A stretch of 64,000 bases of DNA, taken from the NCBI GenBank assembly GCA_001600455.1, contig BCKC01000009.1, forward strand, positions 1,054,001 through 1,118,000, written 5' to 3'. The stretch is from Endocalyx cinctus. Its lineage: Eukaryota > Ascomycota > Sordariomycetes > Amphisphaeriales > Apiosporaceae. Under the pieces are notes generated by a model. It was given only the letters and a program-made list of their open reading frames with translations, was not told the DNA's origin and did no database searches. The number at the start of each line of letters is the position of its first letter. Positions within the stretch are counted from its first letter, which is position 1. Shown piece by piece: positions 8,749 to 20,500 of this stretch. A program made the translations under genes and the position numbers.

Positions 8749-10862
8749 AACTAAGGATTTTTATTTTATAGGCGAGCCTCAGGTTTGGTGGAAGGAGGAA
8801 TGATGATGATGATGCATCTTGCTTGTTCTCGTAAGGATCGAAAGATACATTATTTGCATGACGAACATTTACGAAAGACCCGTACCTCATACTTGTTGTT
8901 GAAATAAACAATAAACAATGGAGGTGGGAAATAGAATATTTAGATACCAACAATCAATTTACAATTTGAATTATATCGCAATTACCATATTGATGTTAAA
9001 AATCATGGTAATGATGAAGAATATCAAAATTTAGTGACATCTACTCTGAATTCATTACGAGACTCTTTTCATGATCACGATACGGAGTACGCCACGTTGT
9101 TTTATGATGTTTTCTTCTTCTTTTGTTTCTGCTTCTGTTTCGTTTGGATCTGATCCAACGATTTCACGATGCAGTACGAAGTGTTTAGTGATCTGATATT
9201 CTAAACTGACTCCGACTGGCTGATTGGACTAACCTAACAAGTGAAGGTTAGTACTGTAGAATATATACTCAAGTACCTACCTAACTAAACTTAGGTGTAT
9301 CATTACTTAAGTCAGTCCCTACTTAAGTACCTAGATATACCTATAGTTCAACTAATAGTATACGCAGTTAGTGCTTAATTATTAAACCCTTGGACAGGGG
9401 GATGAAGCTTTCTTGATATCGGACGCTTACCGCCTAAGGGGGGAAGACCAGGGGTAAATTGTTGCAGAATAGTATCAATAAGAAATTTTGATTGGTTGAA
9501 ATAGGATTTTAAGCCTACGAACCCTGATTTTTTCTCTACCCCTCGAAACCCGCTCATTTTCTTTTCTACACATTCTTCTGACCTTTTCTGTAACATCATC
9601 CCGTCGATCCTACAAATGCCAATGCGTCATCTTTTCCCCTTACGCAGTAAGGCTTTTTTTACTGCCTCTAAACTCAAAATCCTAATGGCGTACGCCTTAT
9701 TCTTTTGAACCACCCTTCTACCCTCCTCGACGCCACCATGTTTGTCTTGCATTTCGCCTCAATTAACCTGTACAGACTTGGTAATTTGTGGATCTCTTTT
9801 TGACCTGAGGTAGGGTTTTTGGTCGCTGCGTGTACTACACTAAACGTCGACATCGCATTGTCACAGCTCAGTTCCAGTTTCGTATCATGGGTTTGTAGTG
9901 TGATGACTTACGAGTCTTCGACCTCATTACTACTGGCGACTGCGCTTTTAGAAACCGAGCTGCAGCGATGTATACGTATACACTTTACCCAGATTTTCTT
10001 TTGCTTGTTATTTTTGTATTTGCTTATTATTACATACTCTATGTACCTAGTACGTACATATGGATCTAAGCGTTCTCGTATCGCCCACAAGTCTTTCATT
10101 CCTGGCGCTTGCCAAAATTAATGTATTTGGTTGATTGGCTCGGTGAAATTGTTACATGTATTGTTCATGAGTATCCCCCCGCACCATCAGGTTGAAAAAT
10201 AGAGGCCGCGATTGAGGGAACTCGATTTTTAAATCATCACGCCATCATGGGATGGTGGTAGTATGGCTGAGACGAATTCGTAAAGAGGTCGTGCTTTTTT
10301 AGATCCATGATACGATCGATTTATTCCCCCCTGGTCTAGTTGATTGTTTTCCTTGGTACGGTATCATCTCCATTATTTTCAAACCCTGCCAGTTTACGTG
10401 GTAACGAGTGCCCAGACTGTCTGTTCGCTTTTTATCCTGTCCACCCACCGGTCAAGCGGTCTGTATGATCTCCTTTTGACTCTTTCTTTTCTCTCTCTCT
10501 CTTTTTCTTATTACTACTGTGGTAATAATATTGAAACCAAACAACCAGCTCGCCATTCTTTTCATTCTAGGGCAGTGCCCAGTCTTTTTTTCATTCTTCT
10601 CTTCTTCTTCTCAGCGCTTGCATCTTAACCTCGTCGTCCTTCGTAATTGCTCAAAGACTCAATTGAACGATCAAGTCAAGCTTCTGAGAAGCACACCCTC
10701 TTTTATCTTTAGATCTTTCTCTTCGAACTTAAAATACCGCCGGCGGACCCATTAATTATTGGCTTTTTAACCAAGGCCTAATCTATCTTTTGCGACTGTT
10801 AATTAGGAATTATCTTTATCTGAAGGAGCAAGGAACGCCGAAGAAAAAAAAAAAAAGAGAAA
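8749..10862. other. Spacer with palindromic TACTTAAGTA-type motifs
   Basis: No supported gene. A cluster of short related words (AAGTACCTACCTA, CTTAGGTG, ACTTAAGTACCTAG) lies at about 9268-9345, matching motifs dispersed through other spacers of this window. From about 10560 to 10862 the plus strand is pyrimidine-rich, consistent with the promoter and 5' leader of the gene at 10863. Confidence 0.5.
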
Positions 10863-11869
10863 ATGTTTTGGATACCCGCCGCCGTTGCTTCGTTGCTTGT
10901 CGCTCAAGCGCAAGCTGACTCTGGGGTCGTGATGGGAAGAGTTCTACCGGGTGCGATGAAGCTCGAGGCTAGGCTGGAAAGCGACGCGGTGGATATGTTG
11001 GAAGCCCGACAATCGGTTGATTCTGGATTGAACCTAACGACTTGGAATACGGACACCGCGGCTGCGTGCACGTCGGCGCTATCGGGTCTTACGGCGGCTA
11101 GCAATCCCTCCGGAATAGCGGCGTGTTATAACATCGCCAAAATGGACACGACCACCGGAACTTTCATGTCGGATTTGCGCCTATACCAGGTTTCAGCTCC
11201 CACCGGAGACTTCACAAACATCAACCCTGCAAATATCATAGGAAGCGCCGTATTCCCCTCGGCCGAGATAAACCGTCTGAATTCGACTGGTGTTAGTGCC
11301 CGTGGCCTCGAAGATGATCTACTAGGAAAGCGACAGCAAAGCAATGGGCTATCACTGGTTCAGATGACCATGTTTCTGGGTCAGATCAACCAAGACAAAA
11401 TGACCACACCGATGACTTTGTAAGGACAATTCTATATTACGTTTTAAAAAGTTGAACAACGCTAACAAATGGAACCAGGGACGTAATCGAACCTCTCGTC
11501 ATGCCCGTCATCTCGCTGTCGGCCACGAACCCCCTCGGCCAAACTATCAAAACGGCCGTCTCATCCAACGAAGCCGTGTTCGTCAACGGTATCTTCGCCA
11601 AGGAATCCCAGAACGTACAATCGTCCCTGTCTCTCGCCACCCAAGCCGTCGCCAACCAAACCGCTGGCCTGAAGGCTGGAACCGTTGCCTTCGTCCTTCC
11701 CGGTGTCACCCTTCAAGTCCTCCCCATCGGCCTCGCCATCACGGGACTCTGGACTATCTTGGGCGTTGCTGTTTACGGATTCGGTACCTACGAGCGGTAT
11801 AACTACCGCGAGGCCTACAGAAGCCGGAAGGCCAGAGCCGACGGCAAGCCTGCTTACGCACGGATATAA
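10863..11869 (+). CDS. Orphan secreted-pathway protein with one C-terminal membrane segment
   Basis: Exons 10863-11419 and 11479-11869 give 315 residues. The 59-nt intron has GTAAGG, a GCTAAC branch site and CAG. Residues 1-18 are a signal peptide. The middle is Ser/Thr/Ala-rich, with a dibasic site (LLGKRQQ) near residue 155 that a Kex2-like protease could cut. A single hydrophobic helix (about 266-288, VLPIGLAITGLWTILGVAVY) is followed by a 27-residue basic, tyrosine-rich tail (TYERYNYREAYRSRKARADG), predicting type I topology with a short cytosolic end. I recognise no domain. It stands alone, with long spacers on both sides. It could be a surface sensor or wall-linked protein, but nothing in the sequence proves this. 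Confidence 0.75.
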
Positions 11870-13276
11870 GACATCAAATCAATAAAGGGGCTGCAAGCTG
11901 GGAAGTTATAGAAGGGGAGGATTCCGTTTTTTTTTTCTTTGCTTTTTTCTCGTCGGGTCTGATTATTCTTGATTTGGCGTATTCACCTACTTGGTTTTTT
12001 TCAAAGGGTTGAAGAATTTTATTTGAATGTGGTTTCCCATTATCACAACTCTATTTTTTTAATGCCGCTCAAGACATGTCCTAGTCTCGGCATACCGTCT
12101 TCCAAAGACACCTTTTTTTTACTCCACCGTAGATAACCTTTATTTCTCTTTATAAATCCTCAGGGAAAACAAAACCTATTAAGACAAAAAAAAAAGATTA
12201 ATTCACGGTTATTCCAAGGCGTCCATGTGCACGATTGTTTTATTTCCCCTGTATAAATCTTGTATCAGGTAGTTCATATAGGTAACATCCATCCGGATTA
12301 TCTCCATCTTCCGAAGGATTGAATATCTGGTCGCGTCGTAGTAGTTCAGGCGGCCGTCAGGTGGGTGTGGCTTCGGGTGTTTCATATGTACCACGGCTGC
12401 ATGGTTCATCTGTTAGCAGCATGCTAAGCTTTATACTCTAACATAACCTGGGTTTTTAACATGTACTTATCAATCAAACGGAGATTCGGCATTTTGCATT
12501 AAAATCAGCCTCTATCAACATCCCTTTCATACCAGCTGACGGGTTGTTGTCGCAAGCGTATATTGAACAGTGTCACAAACCAATATCCTTCATCCACTCG
12601 AGTACACTACCAACTTTTCAAGCTTGAAGCTATGTCAGTTTTTCAATTATTATCACAAGCTCTCTTGAGAGAAGCGGGGCATAGAATAAATGATTCAGTT
12701 TCCTGTTCGATTCTTCGTATAAACCAGAAAAAACTTGTGTAGGCTGAGGGAACCCATGCTGGAGTTTCGTTATNCCCCCGAGCCGATATTTATGCGTTCA
12801 GGACAATTGCCCCCAGTTTCTCCTTTTTCGTAGTAGCATGGACGATATATGAAATCTCCGGCGACTTTCTCAAACAAGCCAATCTTTATTATCGTCACAA
12901 AATATTGCCCTATTCAGTCGAAACATCTTCATCCGATCTTAATTCGTAACATCGGTCTTCGCTTCTGTATGTGTGTAACTGATGTCTCCTTGGACAGGTC
13001 CTTGTCTACCATAAAATCAGCGAGCTAGGTTTATGCGCGCTGGTTTTTAAATCAGAAATCAAGAGGGAGCTATGTTAAAACCGTAGCATATCTCGGCCGT
13101 CGTTCGTGTTTCTAGCAGTAAAACATTCGATCTTGGATTTAATTTTAATATGAATAAACAAATAAATACCCTTCCTCCAAACCTTGCCTTGAAAAAAGCT
13201 CTCCCCAAATAGTAGAATTGTTTATTTCATTATAATACGATTACATTAGGAACTGCAGTGCAGAGGAGACTAAAAA
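11870..13276. other. Spacer, no gene seen
   Basis: T-rich 3' region of the preceding gene, then AT-rich DNA. A 66-codon minus-strand frame (12209-12409) begins with ATG but matches nothing known to me. One undetermined base (N) is at 12774. Confidence 0.5.
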
Positions 13277-16200
13277 ATGGACGTGACATCTTTGATAAAG
13301 CAGATGCAGGAGAATCTCCAGGAGATTCACTCGACCATTTCGGGAATATCCTCCGTGCAAGAACACGACTCGCGCATCGACGAGCTCGAGCTGCGACGTG
13401 AGAGCTTACTCGAGAAACTCCGGGAGGCCTTCGAAAAGAACGAGAAGGAGTCGCGGACGAAACGAGAAGCCGAGGAAAGGGAAATAGAGGAGCAACGGAG
13501 GAGGGAGGATGAAGAGCGAGAAGCTCGGCGACGGCGGGAAGACGAAGAACGGCAGACGAGATTCCAGACGGAAGACAAGGTTAAACATGAAGAGCTCGAG
13601 GTCGAAACAAAGAACATAGAGGATGATATCGAAGACCAGCTCGACGCGGTGGAATCAGAAGCTAAACAACATGTGGATGACCACAGAGAGAAGCTCCGGG
13701 TCCTGGAGCTAAAGCGACGAGTGAGTACTTTCAACAACCTACCGTGCCTCGCATGCCGAGGTAATAATCTACGGAAATACTAATCAAGAATATGAACTTG
13801 TAGGAGATCAATCGTCTAATCGACGAGCAACTCAAACTTCCTCTACCCGAGGCCCCGATGCGAAAGCGAGGCCGAAGCGCGGGGAAGTTGGGCAACGACA
13901 TTCCCGCAATAACATGTACGCCCGTTCCATCATCTGTGATCGTGGCCGCAGAGCCGCAAGTACAAGAATCACCAGTTGATAACACTGAAAGTGAAAAGGC
14001 ACCTAGGGAAATTCCCGCCGCGGAGGTAGAGAATAACAAATCGGAAACCCGAGACATAAGCGAAGAAACAATTAAGACTGAGGTTACTACTACTCAGCCA
14101 TCTGATGCACCGATTCACGTAGCGGAAGTTGCGGTCTCATCTGTACCAGAGCCAAAGAACGTGGATGAATCACCGCTTTCCGAGGACTTGGTTCGTGATC
14201 TCAAAACAGGCGATGATTCGGAAAATTTGCACCATGATGATGCCGAGAAAGAACAGCCTGCTACTTCAGAACTAGACAGTCCTCTTAACGTCGAGTCAAC
14301 AGTGCCACTAGACTCGAGTATTCCTATCGAGACTAAGCCTGAGACTCCGACTGGAGTGCCAGAATCGTCGGATGTATTTGAGCCATCAGTACTAACTCAG
14401 ACCGAGGAGAAGGAGAGCGGTGTTGAGTGTAAATCATATCCGGAGCCTGCCCAGACCATCACCCCAGAATCCGCCGCTGAGGTTGAGGTTGAAACATCAA
14501 AAACAAACGAGCACACTATTACAGAAGCAATAAAGCAAACGAGTAATTTGGAAAGTTTCGAGAGAAGCCTGGAGCCGGTCACTCAGTCTGAGCAAGTTGA
14601 TATAGATGAACGACACCTCGAACAGAATGTCGCCAATACGAACAGCCCAGAAATTGAACAACCCAGCTCCAATGACCATGCTGAAGCGGCCGGTGTTGAA
14701 ATCCCGTCGCCCTCTTCCATTTCCTCCGAACAGAATCACCCGGCAGAACAGACGCGTAGCCCAAGTCCCGAAGAAGTCGCAGGAAGCGACGAATTGGAAG
14801 AGAGAGCAATGCCGCAATCACCTTTGACAAGCCCCACCACGCCCGACAACGAGATGGAATCGCAACTGATAGCGCGCCTGAAAGAGAGCTTGCAAGGGCC
14901 GGAAGAAATGAAGAAGATGACGTGGTGGGAATCCCCCCCGCGGTCGCGGGTGACGAGTAACGCGACGGATACTGCTCGCCCGTCTTCCGAGCACGGAGAT
15001 GGCGACGTGCAATCTGAGATCGACGAGCGGGACGAGGTACTCCGAGAGAGTCCACTTTCACCGGTCGCGTTTACGGCTGAGGTGAAATCTTCGCCGGAAA
15101 CCCTAGAGAAACATCTTGATATTTCGGATGCCGGGCATGCGGAGAGCGCCCAGAGTGTCGACGTACAAGAGATTCCTTCTACCAAGGTAGAGTCCCAAGG
15201 ACTCGAAACCCATCTCACCATGGATCAAGATGACCAGACGGTCATCCATCACGATACCAGTGACGTGGAACCAGAACATGAGGAGAAAGCTGTCTCTACA
15301 CCTAATCAAGATGAAAGTGAAGTCACTAAGGTCGAGATCGACTCTCCCATCAAAGAAGTACCTCGAGCTGCCATTTCGGAGGTCGCAGAACTTGATTTAA
15401 ACCAGGTCGAGCCTGGCAGTCACCATGAGGACATAAAAACGGATTCATTATCCGAGCTAGAGGCTCACGTATCGACGCCTGTGGATGTAGAAGTCCGAGG
15501 TGTATCGCCTGTGGATGACGTGAAAGATGTCACTGAAATCGCCGTCGAGGAAATCTCCCATTCTCATGAAAACCTTGAAAATGAAAAGAGCCATGATCTT
15601 GAAAAGGAAGAATATGTGAAGGCCCCCATAGAACTTCACTCACAGCAGAATTCAAAGTCAGACCATGAACTAGTCGCTCCTACCAATGATGTCGTCTTGG
15701 ACGCTCACGTTGACGAGACCGATCATCATGTTGCCAATCAGCTTCATGAAGAGCAGCATGAACAGCTGATAGAGAAGGACGCCGTACAGATTGCTGAGCC
15801 GAAGGATATTGCATCCGAATTAGTGCCAAAGACTGATATTCCACAAATACAGCTGATGGAGAAGTCTTTAGAAAAAGGGTTAGAGCCAACTGAGAGCTTA
15901 GTCCTTGCATCTGAGGATATGCAACATCCTGGCGGCTCGGTGGTTTTAGATAATCACAGTAACGAGAAGCATGATAAAGCTGACGACAAAAGCCACGGTA
16001 CCACTCTACTTCTCGATCCGGGAGAGATGTTAAAACCACTCACATATTCCCCTTTACCTGTTGAGAACGACACGGTTCACGGACATGAGAACCTCTTCGA
16101 GGACGACGCGATCTCGTCCTTCTCTTTTTCCGAGCATGATGACGGAATGCCACATTTCGCACCTACAACAGACGTCATTCAGGATTTGAAAGAGCAACAA

Positions 16201-17091
16201 GAACATCAACAACAACCAGCTCTCCCTTTGAGTGAAATCAGGGATAGCAAAGAAACCGATGCAGACAAAGATGCGTCTGCGCCGAAGGATCTTACCGATG
16301 ATGAGCACAGCGGCCGACAGCTCGACGACCAAGAGCCTCCCAATACGCCTATCGCGGCCCCGTCGCCTATCGATACCTCCGAGTTCAAGGGCTTAGCGGC
16401 TAGCCGTCACGCGCCAGACAACGCTCGACCCCAGACGCCTCCTCCTCGCGAGGAGGAGTATCCCGATATGCACGAAGTCGAGGAGGATCCGTCCATGTTC
16501 ACCCCGCGCGACGTTACGCACCTATCGTGGGACGTCCGCCAGTTCGAGTCGACGCCGCGGTCGACGCGCAGCGGAAGCACCGTCTCCTCGGCGCCGTCTT
16601 CGCCGGTCCGCTTCGCCGCCGCCGACGATCATAACAATAACGCGGAATCGGCCGTGCGCGTGCGCAACGACTCGATGCTGTCCAACCTCCGACCGATGAG
16701 CTTGAGCGACGAGTTCAACGCCATCGGTGAGGACGGGTTCAAGCAGGAGCAGCAGCAGTCGTGGCAGGTCGCGAACGCGCCCCCGACGTCGGCGGATAAC
16801 CGGCGCAGCTCACTCGCGTCGTCGCCGATGTTTATGAAGATACGAAATATGTTCGAGGGCCCGACGGCGGAGACGACGTCCGGAAACCGGATGAGTCTTT
16901 CCGCGAGGCAGGGCGCGGGAGGCGAGAAGAGGCCGCGTAGCGCCTCGCTTCTGCGCACCTCTTTTACTCCTTTCGACGACGATAATCAAGCTCGGCTAAA
17001 TGATTCGGATGACGAAGGGGATGAACTTAATGAGCGTAGCACGTTACTGATGGACGCGGAACGAGAGAGCCACGTGGTATACGAAAATTGA
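13277..17091 (+). CDS. Long acidic, disordered protein with N-terminal coiled coil
   Basis: Exons 13277-13720 and 13804-17091 (83-nt intron, GTGAGT...TAG) encode 1243 residues to the first stop. Residues about 30-150 are a strongly charged coiled coil rich in Glu/Arg heptads (EEREIEEQRRREDEEREARR). After a short basic patch (PMRKRGRSAGK), nearly a thousand residues are Glu/Asp/Ser/Pro-rich and predicted disordered, ending in a Ser/Arg-rich part with scattered SP/TP sites that kinases could target. No enzymatic motif is visible. The architecture suggests a scaffold or cytoskeleton-associated protein, but that is inference. The TGA at 17089 is followed in the same frame by 98 more codons of coding quality (see 17092-17385), so the true C-terminus may be longer. 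The 3' end faces the NRPS tail to tail. Confidence 0.75.
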
Positions 17092-17385
17092 CCACACTCG
17101 GAGCCGAAAGGTGTTGATTACAGTTGGGAGGAGAAGCCTTTACGTACTGTTCAATCGCTAGAAGCCTTGGACGAGTATCGCCTCTCTTGGATGTTTGTCG
17201 AAGGGTGGAGACAGCGGCTCGGAAGGGCGGCGGAGATGATTGAGACGACTAGGCGGGAATGGCACGCGGATGACGGGAATTTTGGTATGGTATCGAGCGG
17301 GTTTGGTTCTTTGATATCTCACGGAGGCGGTTTACGGAAAGGTCCTGGGAAAACTCGGAAGAAAAAGTCGGTTCATTGGGCTTAA
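17092..17385 (+). other. In-frame C-terminal extension after the TGA of the coiled-coil gene
   Basis: Directly after TGA (17089-17091) the same frame stays open for 97 codons and ends with TAA at 17383-17385. It encodes an ordered-looking segment (SWEEKPLRTVQSLEALDEYR, then SWMFVEGWRQRLGRAAEMI) and a basic tail ending KKKSVHWA, quite unlike random spacer DNA. Two routes could join it to the upstream protein. One is removal of a 75-nt in-frame intron from 17036 (GTAGCA) to 17110 (AAAG), with a TTGAC branch candidate 23 nt before the acceptor. The other is readthrough of TGA-C, the leakiest stop context. A recent nonsense mutation is the third possibility. Confidence 0.6.
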
Positions 17386-17526
17386 CTTTTAAATTTTTTA
17401 TTATGTATACTAGGCATCACTCAAATATTAATACCATGTTTGAAATTGTAAGATGTTAAGGTATGATTCTAAAGACAAAAAATTCTATAACAGTGAAAAC
17501 TCTACTACTATACACGTCGCTCTACT

Positions 17527-20500
17527 TTAAAGAACTAGCAGATCCTTCGGTCTCTTCACCAACATGATCATGATCTCCTCTAAATCCTTCAACAATTCGC
17601 TCGCGACGTCTATCCACTCCTCAAACGTAACGATCTCCATCGTCAGCTCGTCTCCCTTCGCAAAAGCCTGCACCTTCCACTCCCTCAACGGCTCGAGGTG
17701 CGGATACACCGTCTCCATCCTGCAGTCCACGCCTCCGGCGAATTCCATCTCCTCGACGTGGTAGACGTCCTGATGCACGACGGTGTCGAACCAATTCACC
17801 TCCTTGGGGTCCCAATCCGTGCACTCGCGCACGATCTCGCTCAAGCCCACGCCTTCGTGCTGCGCGCTGGCGATATGCTGATGCTGCACGTATTCCAGGA
17901 GGTTCAGGCCCGTCCACCCTTCCTCGAACTTCACCCGCACCGGCGCGTACTGCCACGTCGGGCCCATGACGGCGTCGGCGCCCGGCATGTCGATGTTGCG
18001 ACCGCTGACGACCTCGCCGAAGACGACGTCGCGAGCGCCGAGCCGGCGCGCGAGGCATAAAGCCCAGGCCGCCGTCGGGAGCGTCGCCGTCGTGACGTCC
18101 TTCAGCCGCGCCGAGATGTCCACGGTCCTGTGGATCGCGGCGGGGGATTTGGTCGTCAGCGGGATATCCGGCCGGAGGAACGACATCGACGCGCCCCGCA
18201 GCAGCTCCCGCCAGTAAGGGACGCTCTGCGGGATGCTCTTCTGGACGACGTGGTACACGAACGACGAGAACGGCAGCGACTGCCTCGAGACCTGGCCGTT
18301 GTACAAGGCGCCGAGCTGGCGTAGCAGGCCCACCAGGCAGATCTCGTCGTATTGAGCGTGCGAGATGCGGAGGAGGAGGCACTTCTGGTTATTCTCGCCC
18401 TCGACGTAGAGGAACTTGACGAACGAGGAGCCCGGAGACATCTTGGTCTGTATATCCACGTCGCACAGCTTGTGCGCGAAAGAAGGGAGGTCCTCCTCGA
18501 TCTCGTACTCGTCTATCGCCGCGACCAGCGACTCGAGGACGACGGCGAGGCAGGTGCCGGCCGCCTCGACGAAGACGGTGCGCAGGATCTCGTTGCGCGC
18601 TATCAGCTCCTGGCAGCACTCGAACAGCTTGGTCTTGTCGATCTCGCCGTTCAGGTGGAATAGCTCGTAGCGAGCGGAGAACCGCGGTAGCTGGGTCGTG
18701 CCCTTGACGGCGACGTCCTGCATGGGACGGACGGGTAGGACGTCCTGGATAACGCTCTCCTTTAGCTGCTTCGAAAGCATCGGTCGGATGGTATTGGCGA
18801 CAAACTCATCCGCATTTTCAACGTCAAGAAGGGAAAACGGCGTGGTTACGACGGCGGTTGAGTTTTCGGGAGCCGAGACGTTCCGCTCCTGTGTCACGCT
18901 TGCCATCTCGTACAGCGTTCTGTGCTTGAAGATCTCCGGTACGCTCAGCTCATATCCTGCCGCCCGGAGCTCCGAGACAAGTTTCATAGCTCCTATCGAG
19001 TCTCCGCCAAGCTGGAAAAAGCTGTCGTTGAGACTTATGTCGTCCTCTTCGATGGATAATATGCGACTCCATATATTGCGAAGTCGCTTCTGTTTCTCTG
19101 ATGTCGCCGACACGCGACTCTTTTGTCGATCACTGGGCTTGGTAATCGTTGTATGGCTTGATTTTTCAACGAAGATTATGCTTCCATCCTCCTTGTATTT
19201 AGCCAGCTTGTCAGTTTTATATAACTTTCCGACTTTATTTTCCTCTGTACGTGCCGGGCCCTTCACGGCCTCCATTTGTAACTCGCTCGAGGACCTGATC
19301 AGAAGCTGCCCCACAGCTCCCGAAGGTAACAACTGTTCCGTGTTTCCCGCGTCGACAATCCAAGTCTCTTCTATCCCTTCGGCAGCCGGCAGCTCAGCCG
19401 AGCCACGCAAGCTCTCGGCGCCCAGACGAGCCAATCTTTCCAACTCAGAAACGTCTTCTTCAACTAACAAGTCCAAATCCCCACAAGCGGCATCCGGTTT
19501 CTCGATAAACCGCTGCACTACGCGTCCGAGGCGCGACAGCATCGTCTCCATCTGCGGGCTGGAAACGGTCTTGGAGTCGAAGCTGGCCATGATCAGGAAC
19601 CCCTTGGGGTCCAGGGAGCAGACGAGCATGAGCGGGTACGTGTTAAACTTGAGCGCCTCCTGAGCGGCCTCGGCGTCGCCCGCCGGCACGAACCCGTCGG
19701 CCGGTTGCTTCTCACTTTCGGTGACGTCGTCGTCCGCCGTCTCGGCGCTCGGATGCAGCACCAATCCCGTGCGTAGCTCGCACGCTTCCCGCGCGTCGGG
19801 GCTGAGACGGCGGATGTGCTGGAGGCCGAAATGCTCGTGCGGTATTCCGCTCACGGACTGGTCGTGGATTTCTCTCAGGTACTCGGCTACCGTGTAGCTG
19901 GGGTCGACGGCCACGCGGATGGGTATCGTGGCGATCATGGGGCCTTCTATCTGCTCGACGCCGGGGACTGGAGCGTTGCGTCCCGTTAGCGTCTCGCCGA
20001 ATACGACGTCGTTGGATGATAGGTACACGGATACGAGGTACGCCCAGGCGCCGCGAATGATGGTCGCCATGGTCATGCCGGCACTGGGCTTCGGGGTTTC
20101 GACGTAGTGCTCTAGCAAAGAATCGGCCTGAGGTTGGTAACCTGGCCATGGCAAAGCCGGGAACTGATCCGGATTGGCACCATCCAACCTCTCACGCCAG
20201 AAATCCTCGGATTCTTTAAGATTCATGTTGTTTAGGTAGTTTATGAAGTGTTTGAACTCAGCTGGCCGCTTCGTGTCCAAGCCGTTGAACGCATTGTTGA
20301 CTCGCTCAACGACTAGAGGCATGGACCAGCCGTCGTATAGAGCATGGTGTATCGTCAAGATGAAATAATTTTTGTTTGTGTTCGCTTCGTTGCAGAGTAC
20401 ACTATACCGAACTAGCGCCTTGCCCAGTGTTACGGGATTGTTTCGATCTTGGGCCAGGTACTCGTTAAGGCTCGAGCCGGAAAGCCACGTAGACTCGGAC

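Noticed and set aside
9819..10121. 100-codon plus-strand frame
   Set aside because: Begins with TTG and is rich in hydrophobic residues only because of T-rich DNA. No supporting features.
12209..12409. 66-codon minus-strand frame starting with ATG
   Set aside because: Isolated, no known similarity, no secretion signal. Length is within chance expectation for the spacer.
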